Below are positions 20,442 to 30,092 of a stretch of 64,000 nucleotides of DNA, in pieces. The DNA comes from Nocardioides sp. LHD-245 (lineage in GTDB: Bacteria; Actinomycetota; Actinomycetes; Propionibacteriales; Nocardioidaceae), in the NCBI RefSeq assembly GCF_030929495.1, contig NZ_JAVFWN010000019.1:55238-119237 (forward strand). The letters are read 5' to 3'. Each line of letters opens with the position of its first letter. Positions within the stretch are counted from its first letter, which is position 1. A program made the position numbers and the translations under genes. The notes beneath the pieces are model-generated. The model made no database searches. It had not been told where the DNA came from and worked only from the letters and a program-made list of their open reading frames with translations.

Positions 20442-22763
20442 TCACTGCGTGACGCGGTAGGCGTCGAACACGCCCGGGACGGTCCGCACCGCCTTGAGGA
20501 CCGTGTCGAGGTGCTTGGCGTCGGCCATCTCGAAGGTGAACCGGGACTTGGCGACACGGTCGCGCGACGTCGTGAGGTTGGCCGAGAGGATGTTCACGTG
20601 GGCGTCGGACAGGACCATGGTGATGTCCGAGAGCAGCCGCGAACGGTCCAGCGCCTCGACCTGGATGTTGACCAGGAAGGTCGACTGACCGGTCGGGGCC
20701 CACTCGACGTCGACGAGCTTCTCGGGCTGGGCCAGCAGGCTGCCGGCGTTCGTGCAGTCCTTGCGGTGGACCGAGACGCCGCCGCCCTTGGTCACGAAGC
20801 CGAGGATGGTGTCGGGAGGCACTGGGGTGCAGCACTTGGCGAGCTTGACCCACACGTCGGGTGAGCCGGTCACGATGACACCGGCGTCGCCGCTCGTGGG
20901 CCGGGTCGGACGGCCGCGGCGGCCGGTGATGGTGACGGCCTCGGCCAGGTCCTCCTGGGCGCCCTGGTCGCCGCCGTGGAGCTCGATGACCTTGCGGACG
21001 ACGGTCTGCGCCCCGAGGTTGCCCTCGCCGACGGCGGCGTAGAGCGCGGTGACGTCGGCGATCCGGAAGGCGGTGGCCACCAGCGTGAGCGAGTCGTGGG
21101 AGAGCAGCCGCTTGAGCGGCAGGCCCTCCTTGCGCATCAGCTTGGCGATCTCGTCCTTGCCGCGCTCGATCGCCTCCTCACGCCGCTCCTTGGTGAACCA
21201 CTGACGGATCTTGGAGCGGGCGCGCGGGGACTTCACGAAGTTCAGCCAGTCGCGCGACGGCCCGGCGCCCTCGGCCTTCGAGGTGAAGACCTCGACGACA
21301 TCGCCGTTCTCGAGCGTGGACTCCAGGGGCACCAGACGACCGTTGACGCGGGCGCCGATGGTGCGGTGCCCGACCTCGGTGTGTACGGCGTACGCGAAGT
21401 CGACCGGCGTCGAGCCCGACGGCAGCGCGATCACGTCGCCGCGCGGCGTGAAGACGTAGGTCTCGGCCTGGTTGATCTCGAAGCGCAGCGACTCCAGGAA
21501 CTCGCCCGGATCCTCGACCTCGCTCTGCCAGTCGAGCAGCTGGCGCACCCAGCTCATGTCGTCGAGATCGCCGGGCTTGTCGGTGTCGTTGCCGGCGCGG
21601 CCGTCCTCCTTGTACTTCCAGTGGGCCGCGACGCCGTACTCGGCGCGGCGGTGCATCGCGAAGGTCCGGATCTGCATCTCGACCGGCTTGCCCTGAGGGC
21701 CGATCACCGAGGTGTGCAGCGACTGGTACATGTTGAACTTCGGCATCGCGACGTAGTCCTTGAACCGGCCCAAGACCGGGTTCCAGCGCGAGTGGAGCAC
21801 GCCGAGGACGCCGTAGCAGTCGCGGTCCTCCTCGACGAGGATCCGGATGCCGACCAGATCGTAGATGTCGGAGAAGTCCCGGCCGCCGACGATCATCTTC
21901 TGGTAGATCGAGTAGTAGTGCTTCGGCCGGCCGGTCACGGTCGCCTTGATCTTGGCCTCGCGCAGGTCCTTCTCGACCTGGCTGATCACCTCGGCCAGGA
22001 ACGAGTCGCGCGAGGGCGCGCGCTCGGCGACCAGACGCACGATCTCGTCGTAGATCTTGGGGTGCAGGGTCGCGAACGCGAGGTCCTCGAGCTCCCACTT
22101 GATGGTGTTCATGCCCAGCCGGTGGGCCAGCGGCGCGTAGATGTCGAGGGTCTCGCGGGCCTTGCGCTCCTGCGTCGACTGCTTGACGAAGCGCAGGGTG
22201 CGCATGTTGTGGAGTCGGTCGGCGAGCTTGATGACCAGCACCCGGATGTCACGGGACATCGCCACGATCATCTTGCGGATCGTCTCGGCATTGGCCGAGT
22301 CGCCGTAGACGACCTTGTCGAGCTTGGTCACCCCGTCGACGAGCAACGCGACCTCGTCACCGAAGTCGCGGCGGCACTCCTCCAGCGTGTACGGCGTGTC
22401 CTCGACCGTGTCGTGCAGAAGCGCGGCGACGAGCGTCGGCTCCGTCATGCCGATGCCCGCGAGGATCGTGGTCACCGCGAGCGGATGGGTGATGTACGGG
22501 TCGCCGCTCTTGCGCTTCTGGTCGGCATGCAGCCGCTCGGCGGTGAGATAGGCGCGCTCCAGCAGCGGGAGGTCGGCCTTCGGATGGTTGGTCCGCACCG
22601 CCCGGAACAACGGCTCGAGGACCGGGTTGGCTCCTTGGCTGCGGCTGCCCATCCGGGCCAGTCGCGCGCGCACGCCACGACCGCCTCCGGGCTCGCTCGG
22701 CGTCGAGGCGGGCACGGCTGGGCCCCGCGGTGATACGCGTGGGGTCGTGCGCTCCTCGGTCAT
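20442..22763 (-). CDS. relA: Bifunctional (p)ppGpp synthetase/hydrolase (RelA/SpoT)
   Basis: Long Rsh protein controlling the stringent response. Over 773 residues it shows the HD hydrolase domain (HPLAV and LLHDTVEDTPY, with HD at 117-118), the synthetase domain (GRPKHYYSIYQKM, YDLVGIRI, YQSLHTSVIG), a TGS domain (VFTPRGDVIALPSGSTPVDFAY) and a C-terminal ACT domain (VEALDRSRLLSDITMVLSD). Both catalytic halves look intact, as expected for the single actinobacterial Rsh. ATG at 22763. Confidence 0.95.
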   Translation of the reverse strand: MTEERTTPRVSPRGPAVPASTPSEPGGGRGVRARLARMGSRSQGANPVLEPLFRAVRTNHPKADLPLLERAYLTAERLHADQKRKSGDPYITHPLAVTTILAGIGMTEPTLVAALLHDTVEDTPYTLEECRRDFGDEVALLVDGVTKLDKVVYGDSANAETIRKMIVAMSRDIRVLVIKLADRLHNMRTLRFVKQSTQERKARETLDIYAPLAHRLGMNTIKWELEDLAFATLHPKIYDEIVRLVAERAPSRDSFLAEVISQVEKDLREAKIKATVTGRPKHYYSIYQKMIVGGRDFSDIYDLVGIRILVEEDRDCYGVLGVLHSRWNPVLGRFKDYVAMPKFNMYQSLHTSVIGPQGKPVEMQIRTFAMHRRAEYGVAAHWKYKEDGRAGNDTDKPGDLDDMSWVRQLLDWQSEVEDPGEFLESLRFEINQAETYVFTPRGDVIALPSGSTPVDFAYAVHTEVGHRTIGARVNGRLVPLESTLENGDVVEVFTSKAEGAGPSRDWLNFVKSPRARSKIRQWFTKERREEAIERGKDEIAKLMRKEGLPLKRLLSHDSLTLVATAFRIADVTALYAAVGEGNLGAQTVVRKVIELHGGDQGAQEDLAEAVTITGRRGRPTRPTSGDAGVIVTGSPDVWVKLAKCCTPVPPDTILGFVTKGGGVSVHRKDCTNAGSLLAQPEKLVDVEWAPTGQSTFLVNIQVEALDRSRLLSDITMVLSDAHVNILSANLTTSRDRVAKSRFTFEMADAKHLDTVLKAVRTVPGVFDAYRVTQ

Positions 22764-22847
22764 CGCCCCAGTCTAGTGGCCGGTCGCGGCTCAACCGCGG
22801 GCTGGGAGTCGTCCAGGCACGCATCGTCGGGCAGCGTCGGACGCCCG

Positions 22848-23405
22848 TCAGACGGTCAGCAGCGAGCTGACCGGAACCGCGCCCAGCGCGTCGCGCCCGT
22901 CGAGGAACCCGAGCTCCAGGAGCACCGTGAAGGCTGCCGGCTCCGCGCCGCAGCGGCGGACCAGCTCACAGGTCGCCCCGGCCGTGCCGCCGGTGGCGAG
23001 CACATCGTCGACCAGCAGCACCCGCTCCCCCGGTGCGACAGCGTCCTGGTGAAGCTCGAGCACCGCCTCGCCGTACTCGAGGGCGTAGTCGACCTGGTGG
23101 GTGCGGTGCGGCAGCTTGCCGGCCTTGCGGACCGGGGCGAAGCCCACGCCGAGCGCCAGGGCGACCGGCGCGGCGAGGATGAACCCTCGCGCCTCCATCC
23201 CGACGACCTTGTCGACGACGACCTCACCGGTCTCGTCCCGGCCGGCCTCGGCCATCGCGGCGACCACCGCACGGAAGCCGTCCGGGTCGGCCAGCACCGG
23301 CGTGATGTCCTTGAAGACGATGCCCGGCTCCGGGAAGTCGGCGATGTCGCGGACCAGCCGGGTCAGGGCGTCGACCGCACGGTCGCGGACGGCCCGATCG
23401 CCCAC
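22848..23405 (-). CDS. apt: Adenine phosphoribosyltransferase
   Basis: Apt salvages adenine to AMP using PRPP. The 185-residue product has PGIVFKDITPVL at the N-terminus, GMEARGFI, and the PRPP-binding loop VLLVDDVLATGGTAG. GTG at 23405 starts two bases past the secF stop. The position between secF and relA is the conserved actinobacterial arrangement. Confidence 0.93.
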   Translation of the reverse strand: MGDRAVRDRAVDALTRLVRDIADFPEPGIVFKDITPVLADPDGFRAVVAAMAEAGRDETGEVVVDKVVGMEARGFILAAPVALALGVGFAPVRKAGKLPHRTHQVDYALEYGEAVLELHQDAVAPGERVLLVDDVLATGGTAGATCELVRRCGAEPAAFTVLLELGFLDGRDALGAVPVSSLLTV

Positions 23406-23407
23406 CG

Positions 23408-24682
23408 CTACTTCTTGCCGCGCTTGGAGCGCGTCTGGCGCACCGGCTGCTTGCGGCCCGAGCTGCCGCTGTCGCTGACCGGCCGGGTGGCGGTGGGGAC
23501 GACGCGGCCCTTGCCGGCGGCATCCGTGTGGGGCACGGTGCCGCGCGGCGTCGGCGTGCCGCCGTCGTCGACCTCGATCTCGAACTCGTCCTCGAGCAGC
23601 TCGTCCGGGACGCCGTCGGGGTCCTCGCCGCGACGGCCCGCGACGGGCGCGTCGTCGGTGGCGACGGGGACCGAGGCGTACCGGTCGGCCAGGGCCCGCT
23701 GCTTGGCCTTGGCCCGCCGGGCCTGGACCTGCATCTCGGTCTCCTGCATCTTCAGGTGGACCAGGACGCGGGGCGCGAGCATGACCGACGAGTAGACACC
23801 CACGCCCATGCCGACGAACTGCGCGAGCGCGAGGTCCTGCAGCGAGCTGGCGCCCAGCTGGACCGCACTGACGTAGAGGATCGCGCCGATCGGGATGAGC
23901 GCGACGATCGAGGTGTTGATCGAGCGCACCAGCGTCTGGTTGACCGCGAGGTTGGCCGCGTCGGCGTACGACTGGGTGTTCTTGCGCAGAACAGTGGTGT
24001 TCTCCTTGACCTTGTCGAACACGACCACCGTGTCGTAGAGCGAGAAGCCGAGGATCGCGAGCACACCGGTCACCGCCGCCGGCGTCACCTGGAAACCGGA
24101 GAGGGCGTAGACGCCGACCGTCAGCACGACGTCGTGGATCAGCGCGACCAGTGCCGCGACCGACATCCGCCACTCGCGGAAGTAGGCCCAGATGAACAGG
24201 ACGACGAGGACCAGGAAGATCAGTACGCCGATCAGCGCCCGCTTGGCGACCTCCTGTCCCCAACTCGGTCCGATGTCCTGGATCGAGAGGTCACCCTGGT
24301 CGACCTGCGGGAACTCCTCGTGGACCAGATCGGTGATCTCGCCGCGCTGCTTCTCGCTGAGGTTCTCGACCTGGATGGTCAGGGTCGAGTCGCCCTCGGT
24401 CGTGACGGTCGGGTTCTCGGCGTTCTCGATCCCCGAGCCGGCCACCTTCTCGAGGAGGTCGTCGGCGGCGGCCTGGCTCGCGTTGCCCGATCCCACGGGG
24501 ACCGCGACGGTCGTGCCGCCCGTGAACTCGACACCCATGTTGAGGGGCTTGAGGAACAGGACCAGGATCGCGAGGGCGACCAGCACCGCGGAGATGCCGT
24601 AGAACAGCCACGCCTTGCCGACGAAGTCGATCGACTTGCGGCCCTGGTAGAGGTCGTTGCCCAGCCGGGACATCTTGCCCAT
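23408..24682 (-). CDS. secF: Protein translocase subunit SecF
   Basis: SecF pairs with SecD to drive late steps of Sec-dependent export using the proton-motive force. The 424-residue protein has six membrane helices, the periplasmic P1 region after helix 1, the conserved GFSLYDTVVVFDKVKEN helix and an extended hydrophilic, basic C-terminal tail (about 120 residues) common in actinobacteria. ATG at 24682 has GGAGGTGA upstream and shares a base with the secD stop (TGATG). Confidence 0.95.
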   Translation of the reverse strand: MGKMSRLGNDLYQGRKSIDFVGKAWLFYGISAVLVALAILVLFLKPLNMGVEFTGGTTVAVPVGSGNASQAAADDLLEKVAGSGIENAENPTVTTEGDSTLTIQVENLSEKQRGEITDLVHEEFPQVDQGDLSIQDIGPSWGQEVAKRALIGVLIFLVLVVLFIWAYFREWRMSVAALVALIHDVVLTVGVYALSGFQVTPAAVTGVLAILGFSLYDTVVVFDKVKENTTVLRKNTQSYADAANLAVNQTLVRSINTSIVALIPIGAILYVSAVQLGASSLQDLALAQFVGMGVGVYSSVMLAPRVLVHLKMQETEMQVQARRAKAKQRALADRYASVPVATDDAPVAGRRGEDPDGVPDELLEDEFEIEVDDGGTPTPRGTVPHTDAAGKGRVVPTATRPVSDSGSSGRKQPVRQTRSKRGKK

Positions 24683-26481
24683 CAGGCGTCACCTCCCGCG
24701 ACGGCGGCGGGCCGGGAGGGCGTGACATCCATGCCCAGCGTCTCCTTGCTGAGGCCGGACAGCTTGTGTCCGGAGTTGAAGAGCTTGAACTGGGCGAGCC
24801 AGGACACCATCGGCTTGGTGAACCAGAACAGCACCGCGAGGTCGATCAGGGTGGTCAGGCCGAGTGCGAAGCCGAAGCCCTTCACCGCGCCGGTGGCGAA
24901 GATGTAGAGCACGAGGGCCGAGAGGATCTGGACCGTGTTGGCCGCGACCCGCGTGACGCGGGCCCGGGCCCATCCGGTCTCGACCGCGACCCGCATCGAC
25001 TTGCCCTCGCGCATCTCGTCTCGGATGCGTTCGAAGAAGATGACGAACGAGTCAGCGGTGACGCCCACGGCGATGATCAGGCCCGCGATGCCCGGCAGAG
25101 TCAGCGTGAAGCCGGCGGTCTTGCTCAGCAGCAGCACCATGGCGTAGGTGATCATGGCCGCCACGAACAGCGAGCTGACGACCACCAGGCCGAGGCCGCG
25201 GTAGTAGATGAGGCAGTAGAGCATCACCAGGGCGAGGCCGATCGCGCCCGCGGTCAGACCGGCGGAGAGCTGGTTGCCGGCCAGCGACGGCCCGATCTCC
25301 TCGACGGAGGTCTGCTCGTCGTTGAACTTGATGGGCAGCGCACCGAACTTGAGGCTGTTGGCCAGGTCGAGGGCCTCCTGCTCGGTGAAGTCGCCCTCGA
25401 TCTGGGAGCGGCCGTCGGTGATGACGCTGTTCATGACCGGGTAGGTCAGCACCTGGGAGTCGAGGACGACGGCGAACTGCTCCTCGGTGCCCGCGAAGGC
25501 GCGGGAGACGGCCTCGAAGTCCGAGGAGGCGCCCGCGGAGCCCTTGGGGTGGGCGCGGTCCTTGCTGTTGCCCATCTCGATCGCCACGACCCAGCCGACA
25601 CCGTTCTGCGGGGTCTGCGCGCTGGCGTCGTCGAGCTCGGTGCCCTCGACGACCGAGCGGCTCAGCAGGAACTTGATGACGCCGTTGTCCTCGTCGGGCG
25701 TGGAGCAGGCCACGACCGGCTGATCAGGATCGTCGGGCAGGTCGGCCGGCTTGCCGTCGGCGTCGACGAGGACGCCCTTCGGGTCGCAGGTGTAGGAGTT
25801 GAACGCCGTGATCGCCGCCTGGTCGGGCGCGCGGGACCAGGCGATGTCGTCCTCGACGGTCCATTTCTCGCCATCGCCGGCGGGATCGCCGGCGGCCGGC
25901 GCGCCCGTGGGGGCGTCGGTCGGCGCATCGGTCGGCGCATCGGTCGGCGCATCGGTCGGCGCATCGGTGGGGGCGTCCGTCGGGGCGTCGCTCGCACCGT
26001 CGGTCGGGTCGTCCTCGGCCAGCGAGAGCGGGGCCCGCCCGAGGCCGCCCATGCCCTCGGCGCCGGTCGCCGCGGCGCAGGCGCCGGGACGGACGTCGGA
26101 GCAAGCGACAAGACGGAACCGCAGCTGGGCCTGGCGCTTGACCGTGTCCTCGAGCTGGCCGCGGTTCTTGGTCTTGCCGGGCACCTCGACCACGATATTG
26201 CGGCCGCCCTGCGTCGTGACCGCGGCCTCGGCGACGCCGGAGCCGTTGACGCGCTGGTCGATGATCCGGCGGGCCTCGTCGAGGTTCTCCTGGGAGGGAG
26301 GCTTCTCGGCGGTGAGGGTGATCCGGGTGCCGCCCTGCAGGTCGAGGCCGAGCGCGGGGCGCCACGGCTTCTCCGGCTCCTCGACGCCGGCCTGGGAGAG
26401 CGCGGTGAGGCCGTAGAGGATGGCGAGGCCGAGGAAGAAGACGACGAGGTGGCGCCCGGGGCGCGGACGGCGGGCCGCCAT
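24682..26481 (-). CDS. secD: Protein translocase subunit SecD
   Basis: The 599-residue partner of SecF has one N-terminal helix, a large extracytoplasmic domain starting GLDLQGGTRITL, and five C-terminal helices with TLPGIAGLIIAVGVTADSFVIFFERIRDE. An unusual low-complexity insert of seven DAPT units occupies residues 165-192 in the extracytoplasmic domain. It follows yajC by three bases and overlaps secF by one, so yajC-secD-secF are one transcription unit. Confidence 0.95.
   Translation of the reverse strand: MAARRPRPGRHLVVFFLGLAILYGLTALSQAGVEEPEKPWRPALGLDLQGGTRITLTAEKPPSQENLDEARRIIDQRVNGSGVAEAAVTTQGGRNIVVEVPGKTKNRGQLEDTVKRQAQLRFRLVACSDVRPGACAAATGAEGMGGLGRAPLSLAEDDPTDGASDAPTDAPTDAPTDAPTDAPTDAPTDAPTGAPAAGDPAGDGEKWTVEDDIAWSRAPDQAAITAFNSYTCDPKGVLVDADGKPADLPDDPDQPVVACSTPDEDNGVIKFLLSRSVVEGTELDDASAQTPQNGVGWVVAIEMGNSKDRAHPKGSAGASSDFEAVSRAFAGTEEQFAVVLDSQVLTYPVMNSVITDGRSQIEGDFTEQEALDLANSLKFGALPIKFNDEQTSVEEIGPSLAGNQLSAGLTAGAIGLALVMLYCLIYYRGLGLVVVSSLFVAAMITYAMVLLLSKTAGFTLTLPGIAGLIIAVGVTADSFVIFFERIRDEMREGKSMRVAVETGWARARVTRVAANTVQILSALVLYIFATGAVKGFGFALGLTTLIDLAVLFWFTKPMVSWLAQFKLFNSGHKLSGLSKETLGMDVTPSRPAAVAGGDA
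25906..25989 (-). repeat. 12 bp tandem repeat in secD (seven DAPT units)
   Basis: Seven consecutive 12-base units encode DAPT at residues 165-192 of SecD. The copies are nearly identical at DNA level, the central ones most so. That is a typical substrate for slipped-strand length change, and any change by whole units keeps the frame. Confidence 0.9.
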
Positions 26482-26484
26482 GGC

Positions 26485-26811
26485 TCAGCGCTCCTCTTCG
26501 GCGTCGGGGAGGTCGTCGGACCGCGACTCGGCGGTCTCCGGCGCAGGCTCCACCTCGCGGCGCACGGACGCCACCGCGGCCCGGACGACGCGGACCACGA
26601 CGCCGGGGGCGATCTCGATCTCGACGTGCTCGTCGGTGGACCCGGTGATCGTCCCGAAGATCCCGGAGGTCAGCATGACGTCGTCGCCGACCGAGAGCGC
26701 AGCCTGCAACTCGGCTGCCTGCTTGCGCTGGCGCGAGGCGGGGCGGATGATCAGCAGCCAGAAAATGGCCGCGATCGCCACGATCGGCAGCAGGGACACA
26801 GCGTCTTTCAC
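26485..26811 (-). CDS. yajC: Preprotein translocase subunit YajC
   Basis: YajC is the small accessory protein of the SecDF complex. The 108 residues comprise one N-terminal membrane helix (LLPIVAIAAIFWLLIIRPASRQRK) and a cytoplasmic domain with VGDDVMLTSGIFGTITG, followed by an acidic tail. The start is GTG at 26811. About 148 bases separate it from ruvB; no clear terminator or promoter was recognised in that gap. Confidence 0.93.
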   Translation of the reverse strand: MKDAVSLLPIVAIAAIFWLLIIRPASRQRKQAAELQAALSVGDDVMLTSGIFGTITGSTDEHVEIEIAPGVVVRVVRAAVASVRREVEPAPETAESRSDDLPDAEEER

Positions 26812-26959
26812 GGACCAACCTTCTCCACGGGGGCAAGGACGGACACCGCAGGACGAGATCGTCCCCGGGACCGACTGGGAAGTGTAGCCACGGAACCTTG
26901 CCCGGCACGGATCGACGTAGAAATCCGTGCCGGCCGAGCCACGCCCGAGGGGTAGGACG

Positions 26960-28039
26960 TCAGTCCTCGAAGAGGCTCGGCCCGGTCTCGTCGTACGGCA
27001 GGGCAGGCGGGGTCAACCCCAGGTGCGCCCATGCCGCCGGCGTGGCGATCCGGCCGCGCGGCGTCCGGGCCAGGAAGCCGTTGCGGACCAGGAACGGCTC
27101 GGCGACCTCCTCGACCGTCTCACGCTCCTCGCCGACCGCGACGGCGAGCGTGGACACACCGACCGGGCCGCCGCCGAAGCGTCGGCACAGCGCGTCGAGG
27201 ACCGCCCGGTCGAGCCGGTCGAGGCCGAGCTCGTCGACCTCGTAGAGGTCGAGCGCGGCCTGCGCCACCGATCGGGTGACCACGCCGTCGGCGCGCACCT
27301 GGGCGTAGTCGCGGACGCGGCGCAACAGCCGGTTGGCGATACGGGGGGTGCCGCGGGACCGGCCGGCGATCTCGGCCGATCCCTCGGAGGTGAGGTCGAC
27401 GCCGAGCAGGCCGGCGGAGCGGTGCACGATCAGGTCGAGCTCGTGGGGCTCGTAGAACTCGAGGTGCGCGGTGAACCCGAACCGATCGCGCAGCGGGCCG
27501 GGCAGCAGGCCGGCGCGGGTGGTCGCCCCGACCAGGGTGAACGGCGGGATCTCGAGCGGGATCGCGGTCGCCCCGGGGCCCTTGCCGATGACGACGTCGA
27601 CCCGGAAGTCCTCCATCGCGAGGTAGAGCATCTCCTCGGCCGGGCGGGACATCCGGTGGATCTCGTCGACGAAGAGCACCTCGTCCTCGTTGAGGCCGGA
27701 GAGGATCGCCGCGAGATCGCCGGCGTGGGTGATCGCCGGGCCGCTGGTCAACCGCAGCGGAGCGTTCATCTCGTGGGAGATGATCATCGCCAGCGTGGTC
27801 TTGCCGAGCCCGGGCGGGCCGGAGAGGAGCACGTGGTCGGGGGCCCTCCCCCGCTGCCGGGCCGCCTCCAGGACCAGGCCGAGCTGGTCGCGGACCCGAC
27901 TCTGCCCGACCACCTCGTCGAGGCTGCGGGGCCGCAGCGCGGCCTCCACCGCGCGCTCGTCGCCTTCGGCCTCGGCAGCCGTGAGCGAGCGGAGGTGGAC
28001 CTCCTCGGCCGTCTCCAGGTCGTCCTCGTGGAAGGGCAT
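26960..28039 (-). CDS. ruvB: Holliday junction branch migration ATPase RuvB
   Basis: RuvB is the hexameric motor that drives branch migration with RuvA. The 359 residues show Walker A GPPGLGKT (74-81), Walker B DEIH (125-128), sensor 1 GATTRAG, the arginine-finger region LRDRFG, and the C-terminal winged helix with GGGPVGVSTLA. It follows ruvA by 26 bases. ruvC-ruvA-ruvB form one operon here. Confidence 0.95.
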   Translation of the reverse strand: MPFHEDDLETAEEVHLRSLTAAEAEGDERAVEAALRPRSLDEVVGQSRVRDQLGLVLEAARQRGRAPDHVLLSGPPGLGKTTLAMIISHEMNAPLRLTSGPAITHAGDLAAILSGLNEDEVLFVDEIHRMSRPAEEMLYLAMEDFRVDVVIGKGPGATAIPLEIPPFTLVGATTRAGLLPGPLRDRFGFTAHLEFYEPHELDLIVHRSAGLLGVDLTSEGSAEIAGRSRGTPRIANRLLRRVRDYAQVRADGVVTRSVAQAALDLYEVDELGLDRLDRAVLDALCRRFGGGPVGVSTLAVAVGEERETVEEVAEPFLVRNGFLARTPRGRIATPAAWAHLGLTPPALPYDETGPSLFED

Positions 28040-28065
28040 GGCTCAGTCTCCGTCGGCTCTCCGGG

Positions 28066-28662
28066 TCAGGCCTTCGAGAGCGTGCGCAGCGCCGACCGGA
28101 GCAGCGCGCGTACGTCGGGAGCGGCACCGGCCTCGCCGGCGACCGCGTCGACGGCCTTGTCGGCGTCCTTGGCGTTGTAGCCGAGGCCGACCAGGCCCTG
28201 GTGGACCTGGTCGCGCCAGGCGCCGGCACCGGCACCGGCGCTCCCGGACGCCCCACCTGTCGCGGCGCCGATGCGGTCCTTGAGCTCGAGGATGATCCGC
28301 TGCGCGCCCTTCTGGCCGATGCCGGGCACCTTGGTGAGGGTGCGGACGTCGTCGGAGGCGATGGCATTGCGCACGCCGTCGGGCGACAGGACCGCCACGA
28401 TCGCCTGGGCGAGCTTGGGACCGACGCCGGAGGCGGTCTGGACGAGCTCGAAGATCGTCTTCTCGTCCTCGTCGGCGAAGCCGTAGAGGGTGAGGGAGTC
28501 CTCGCGCACGATCATGCTCGTCGGCAGGGTCGCGGAGGAGCCGGTGCGCAGCTGGGCGAGCGTGCCCGGCGTGCACATCAGCTCGAGGCCGACCCCGCCG
28601 ACCTCGAGCACGGCGCTGGTGAGGGTCAAGGCGGCGACATTGCCGCGGACGAACGCGATCAT
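28066..28662 (-). CDS. ruvA: Holliday junction branch migration protein RuvA
   Basis: RuvA binds the four-way junction and loads RuvB. The 198-residue protein has an N-terminal OB-fold (MIAFVRGNVAALTL), helix-hairpin-helix motifs (LVQTASGVGPKLAQAI and LTKVPGIGQKGAQRIILEL) and a C-terminal RuvB-contacting domain. A Gly/Ala-rich linker (about residues 131-144) joins the last domain. ATG at 28662 overlaps the ruvC stop by four bases. Confidence 0.95.
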   Translation of the reverse strand: MIAFVRGNVAALTLTSAVLEVGGVGLELMCTPGTLAQLRTGSSATLPTSMIVREDSLTLYGFADEDEKTIFELVQTASGVGPKLAQAIVAVLSPDGVRNAIASDDVRTLTKVPGIGQKGAQRIILELKDRIGAATGGASGSAGAGAGAWRDQVHQGLVGLGYNAKDADKAVDAVAGEAGAAPDVRALLRSALRTLSKA

Positions 28663-29198
28663 CGGACTCCTCGCAGGTCGCGGGTCGGGCGGGACGCGGC
28701 GAGCGCGGCATCGAGCCGCGCCTGCGTGCCGCCGCGCCAGATATGGGTGATCGCGAGGGCCAGCGCGTCGGCGGCATCGGCGGGCTTCGGCATCGCGTCG
28801 AGCCGCAGGATCCGGGTGACCATCATGCCGACCTGGTTCTTGTCGGCGCGGCCGTTGCCGGACACGGCCGCCTTCACCTCGCTCGGGGTGTGCAGCGCGA
28901 CCGGGAGGCCGCGCCGCGCCGCGCAGACCATCGCGATGCCGGCCGCCTGGGCGGTGCCCATGATCGTGCTCACGTCGGAGCGGGCGAAGATCCGCTCGAT
29001 CGCGACCGCGTCGGGCTGGTACTCGTCGAGGCGAGCGTCGATGCCCTTCTCGATCGTGACCAGCCGCTCGGGCACGCCGAGCTGGGCGGAGGTCCGCACG
29101 ACGCTGACGTCCACCAGCGTCAACGGTCGGCCGATGGACCCCTCCACCACGCCCAGACCACAGCGGGTCAGCCCCGGGTCGATCCCGAGCACGCGCAC
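28659..29198 (-). CDS. ruvC: Crossover junction endodeoxyribonuclease RuvC
   Basis: RuvC resolves Holliday junctions. The 179 residues carry the acidic active-site motifs VLGIDPGLTRCG near the N-terminus, AIERIF in the middle and KPADAADALALAITH near the C-terminus. GTG at 29198 is chosen with GGAAGG upstream; a second GTG two codons later is possible. It overlaps ruvA by four bases and follows yebC by 91 bases. Confidence 0.94.
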   Translation of the reverse strand: MRVLGIDPGLTRCGLGVVEGSIGRPLTLVDVSVVRTSAQLGVPERLVTIEKGIDARLDEYQPDAVAIERIFARSDVSTIMGTAQAAGIAMVCAARRGLPVALHTPSEVKAAVSGNGRADKNQVGMMVTRILRLDAMPKPADAADALALAITHIWRGGTQARLDAALAASRPTRDLRGVR

Positions 29199-29289
29199 GT
29201 CATCACACCTTCCGTCCGAACATGTGTTCGGAGACCAAGGTAGGCGCTTTCCGTGGCGAACACGGAGAGACACGCCCGGCCGGTGGCGC

Positions 29290-30057
29290 TCAGTCCTCGA
29301 TCTGGTCCAGGACCTCGTCGGGGATGTCGGCGTTCGAGAAGACGTTCTGGACGTCGTCGAGGTCGTCGACGACGTCGACCAGCTTGAACACCTTGCCGGC
29401 GGCGACCGGATCGGCGACCGGGATGTCCATCGACGCGACGAACTGCACCTCGGCCGAGTCGTAGTCGATCCCGGCCGCCTGCAGCGCCGTGCGTACGGCG
29501 ACGACGTCGGTCGCCTCGGCCTGGACCTCGAAGGCCTCACCGAGGTCGTTGACCTCCTCGGCGCCCGCGTCGAGGGTGGCCTCGAGGATGTCGTCCTCGG
29601 AGACCTCCTTGCCCTCCTGCGCCTTGGCGACGACGACGACGCCCTTGCGGGTGAAGAGGCGGGAGACGGAGCCCGGGTCGGCCATGGTGCCGCCGTTGCG
29701 GGTCACCGCCGTGCGCACCTCCATGGCCGCGCGGTTGCGGTTGTCGGTGAGGCACTCGACGAGGAGAGCGACACCCTGCGGGCCGTAGACCTCGTACATG
29801 ATCGTCTCGTAGTCGACGCCGCCGCCCTCGAGGCCACCGCCGCGCTTGACCGCGGAGTCGATGTTCTTGTTCGGGACCGACTGCTTCTTCGCCTTCTGGA
29901 TGGCGTCGAACAGCGTCGGGTTGCCGGAGGGATCGGGACCGCCCATCTTCGCGGCGATCTCGATGTTCTTGATGAGCTTGGCGAAGAGCTTGCCGCGCTT
30001 CGCGTCGATCGCGGCCTTCTTGTGCTTGGTGGTCGCCCACTTGGAGTGGCCAGACAT
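29290..30057 (-). CDS. yebC: YebC/PmpR family DNA-binding regulatory protein
   Basis: The 255-residue protein begins with the invariant MSGHSKWATTKHKKAAIDAKRGKLFAKLIKNIE and ends with an acidic C-terminal domain. The family has been described both as transcriptional regulators and as translation factors easing polyproline stalling. Its place between pdxT and ruvC is the conserved actinobacterial order. Start ATG at 30057 with GGAGTCC just upstream. Confidence 0.94.
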   Translation of the reverse strand: MSGHSKWATTKHKKAAIDAKRGKLFAKLIKNIEIAAKMGGPDPSGNPTLFDAIQKAKKQSVPNKNIDSAVKRGGGLEGGGVDYETIMYEVYGPQGVALLVECLTDNRNRAAMEVRTAVTRNGGTMADPGSVSRLFTRKGVVVVAKAQEGKEVSEDDILEATLDAGAEEVNDLGEAFEVQAEATDVVAVRTALQAAGIDYDSAEVQFVASMDIPVADPVAAGKVFKLVDVVDDLDDVQNVFSNADIPDEVLDQIED

Positions 30058-30092
30058 GAGGACTCCTTACATCCCGACAACAGCGGGGAAGT

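Noticed and set aside
25906..25989. Short tandem repeats as a possible CRISPR array (also 33113-33172)
   Set aside because: Units are 12 bp with no spacers and lie inside reading frames as DAPT and MSTP codons.
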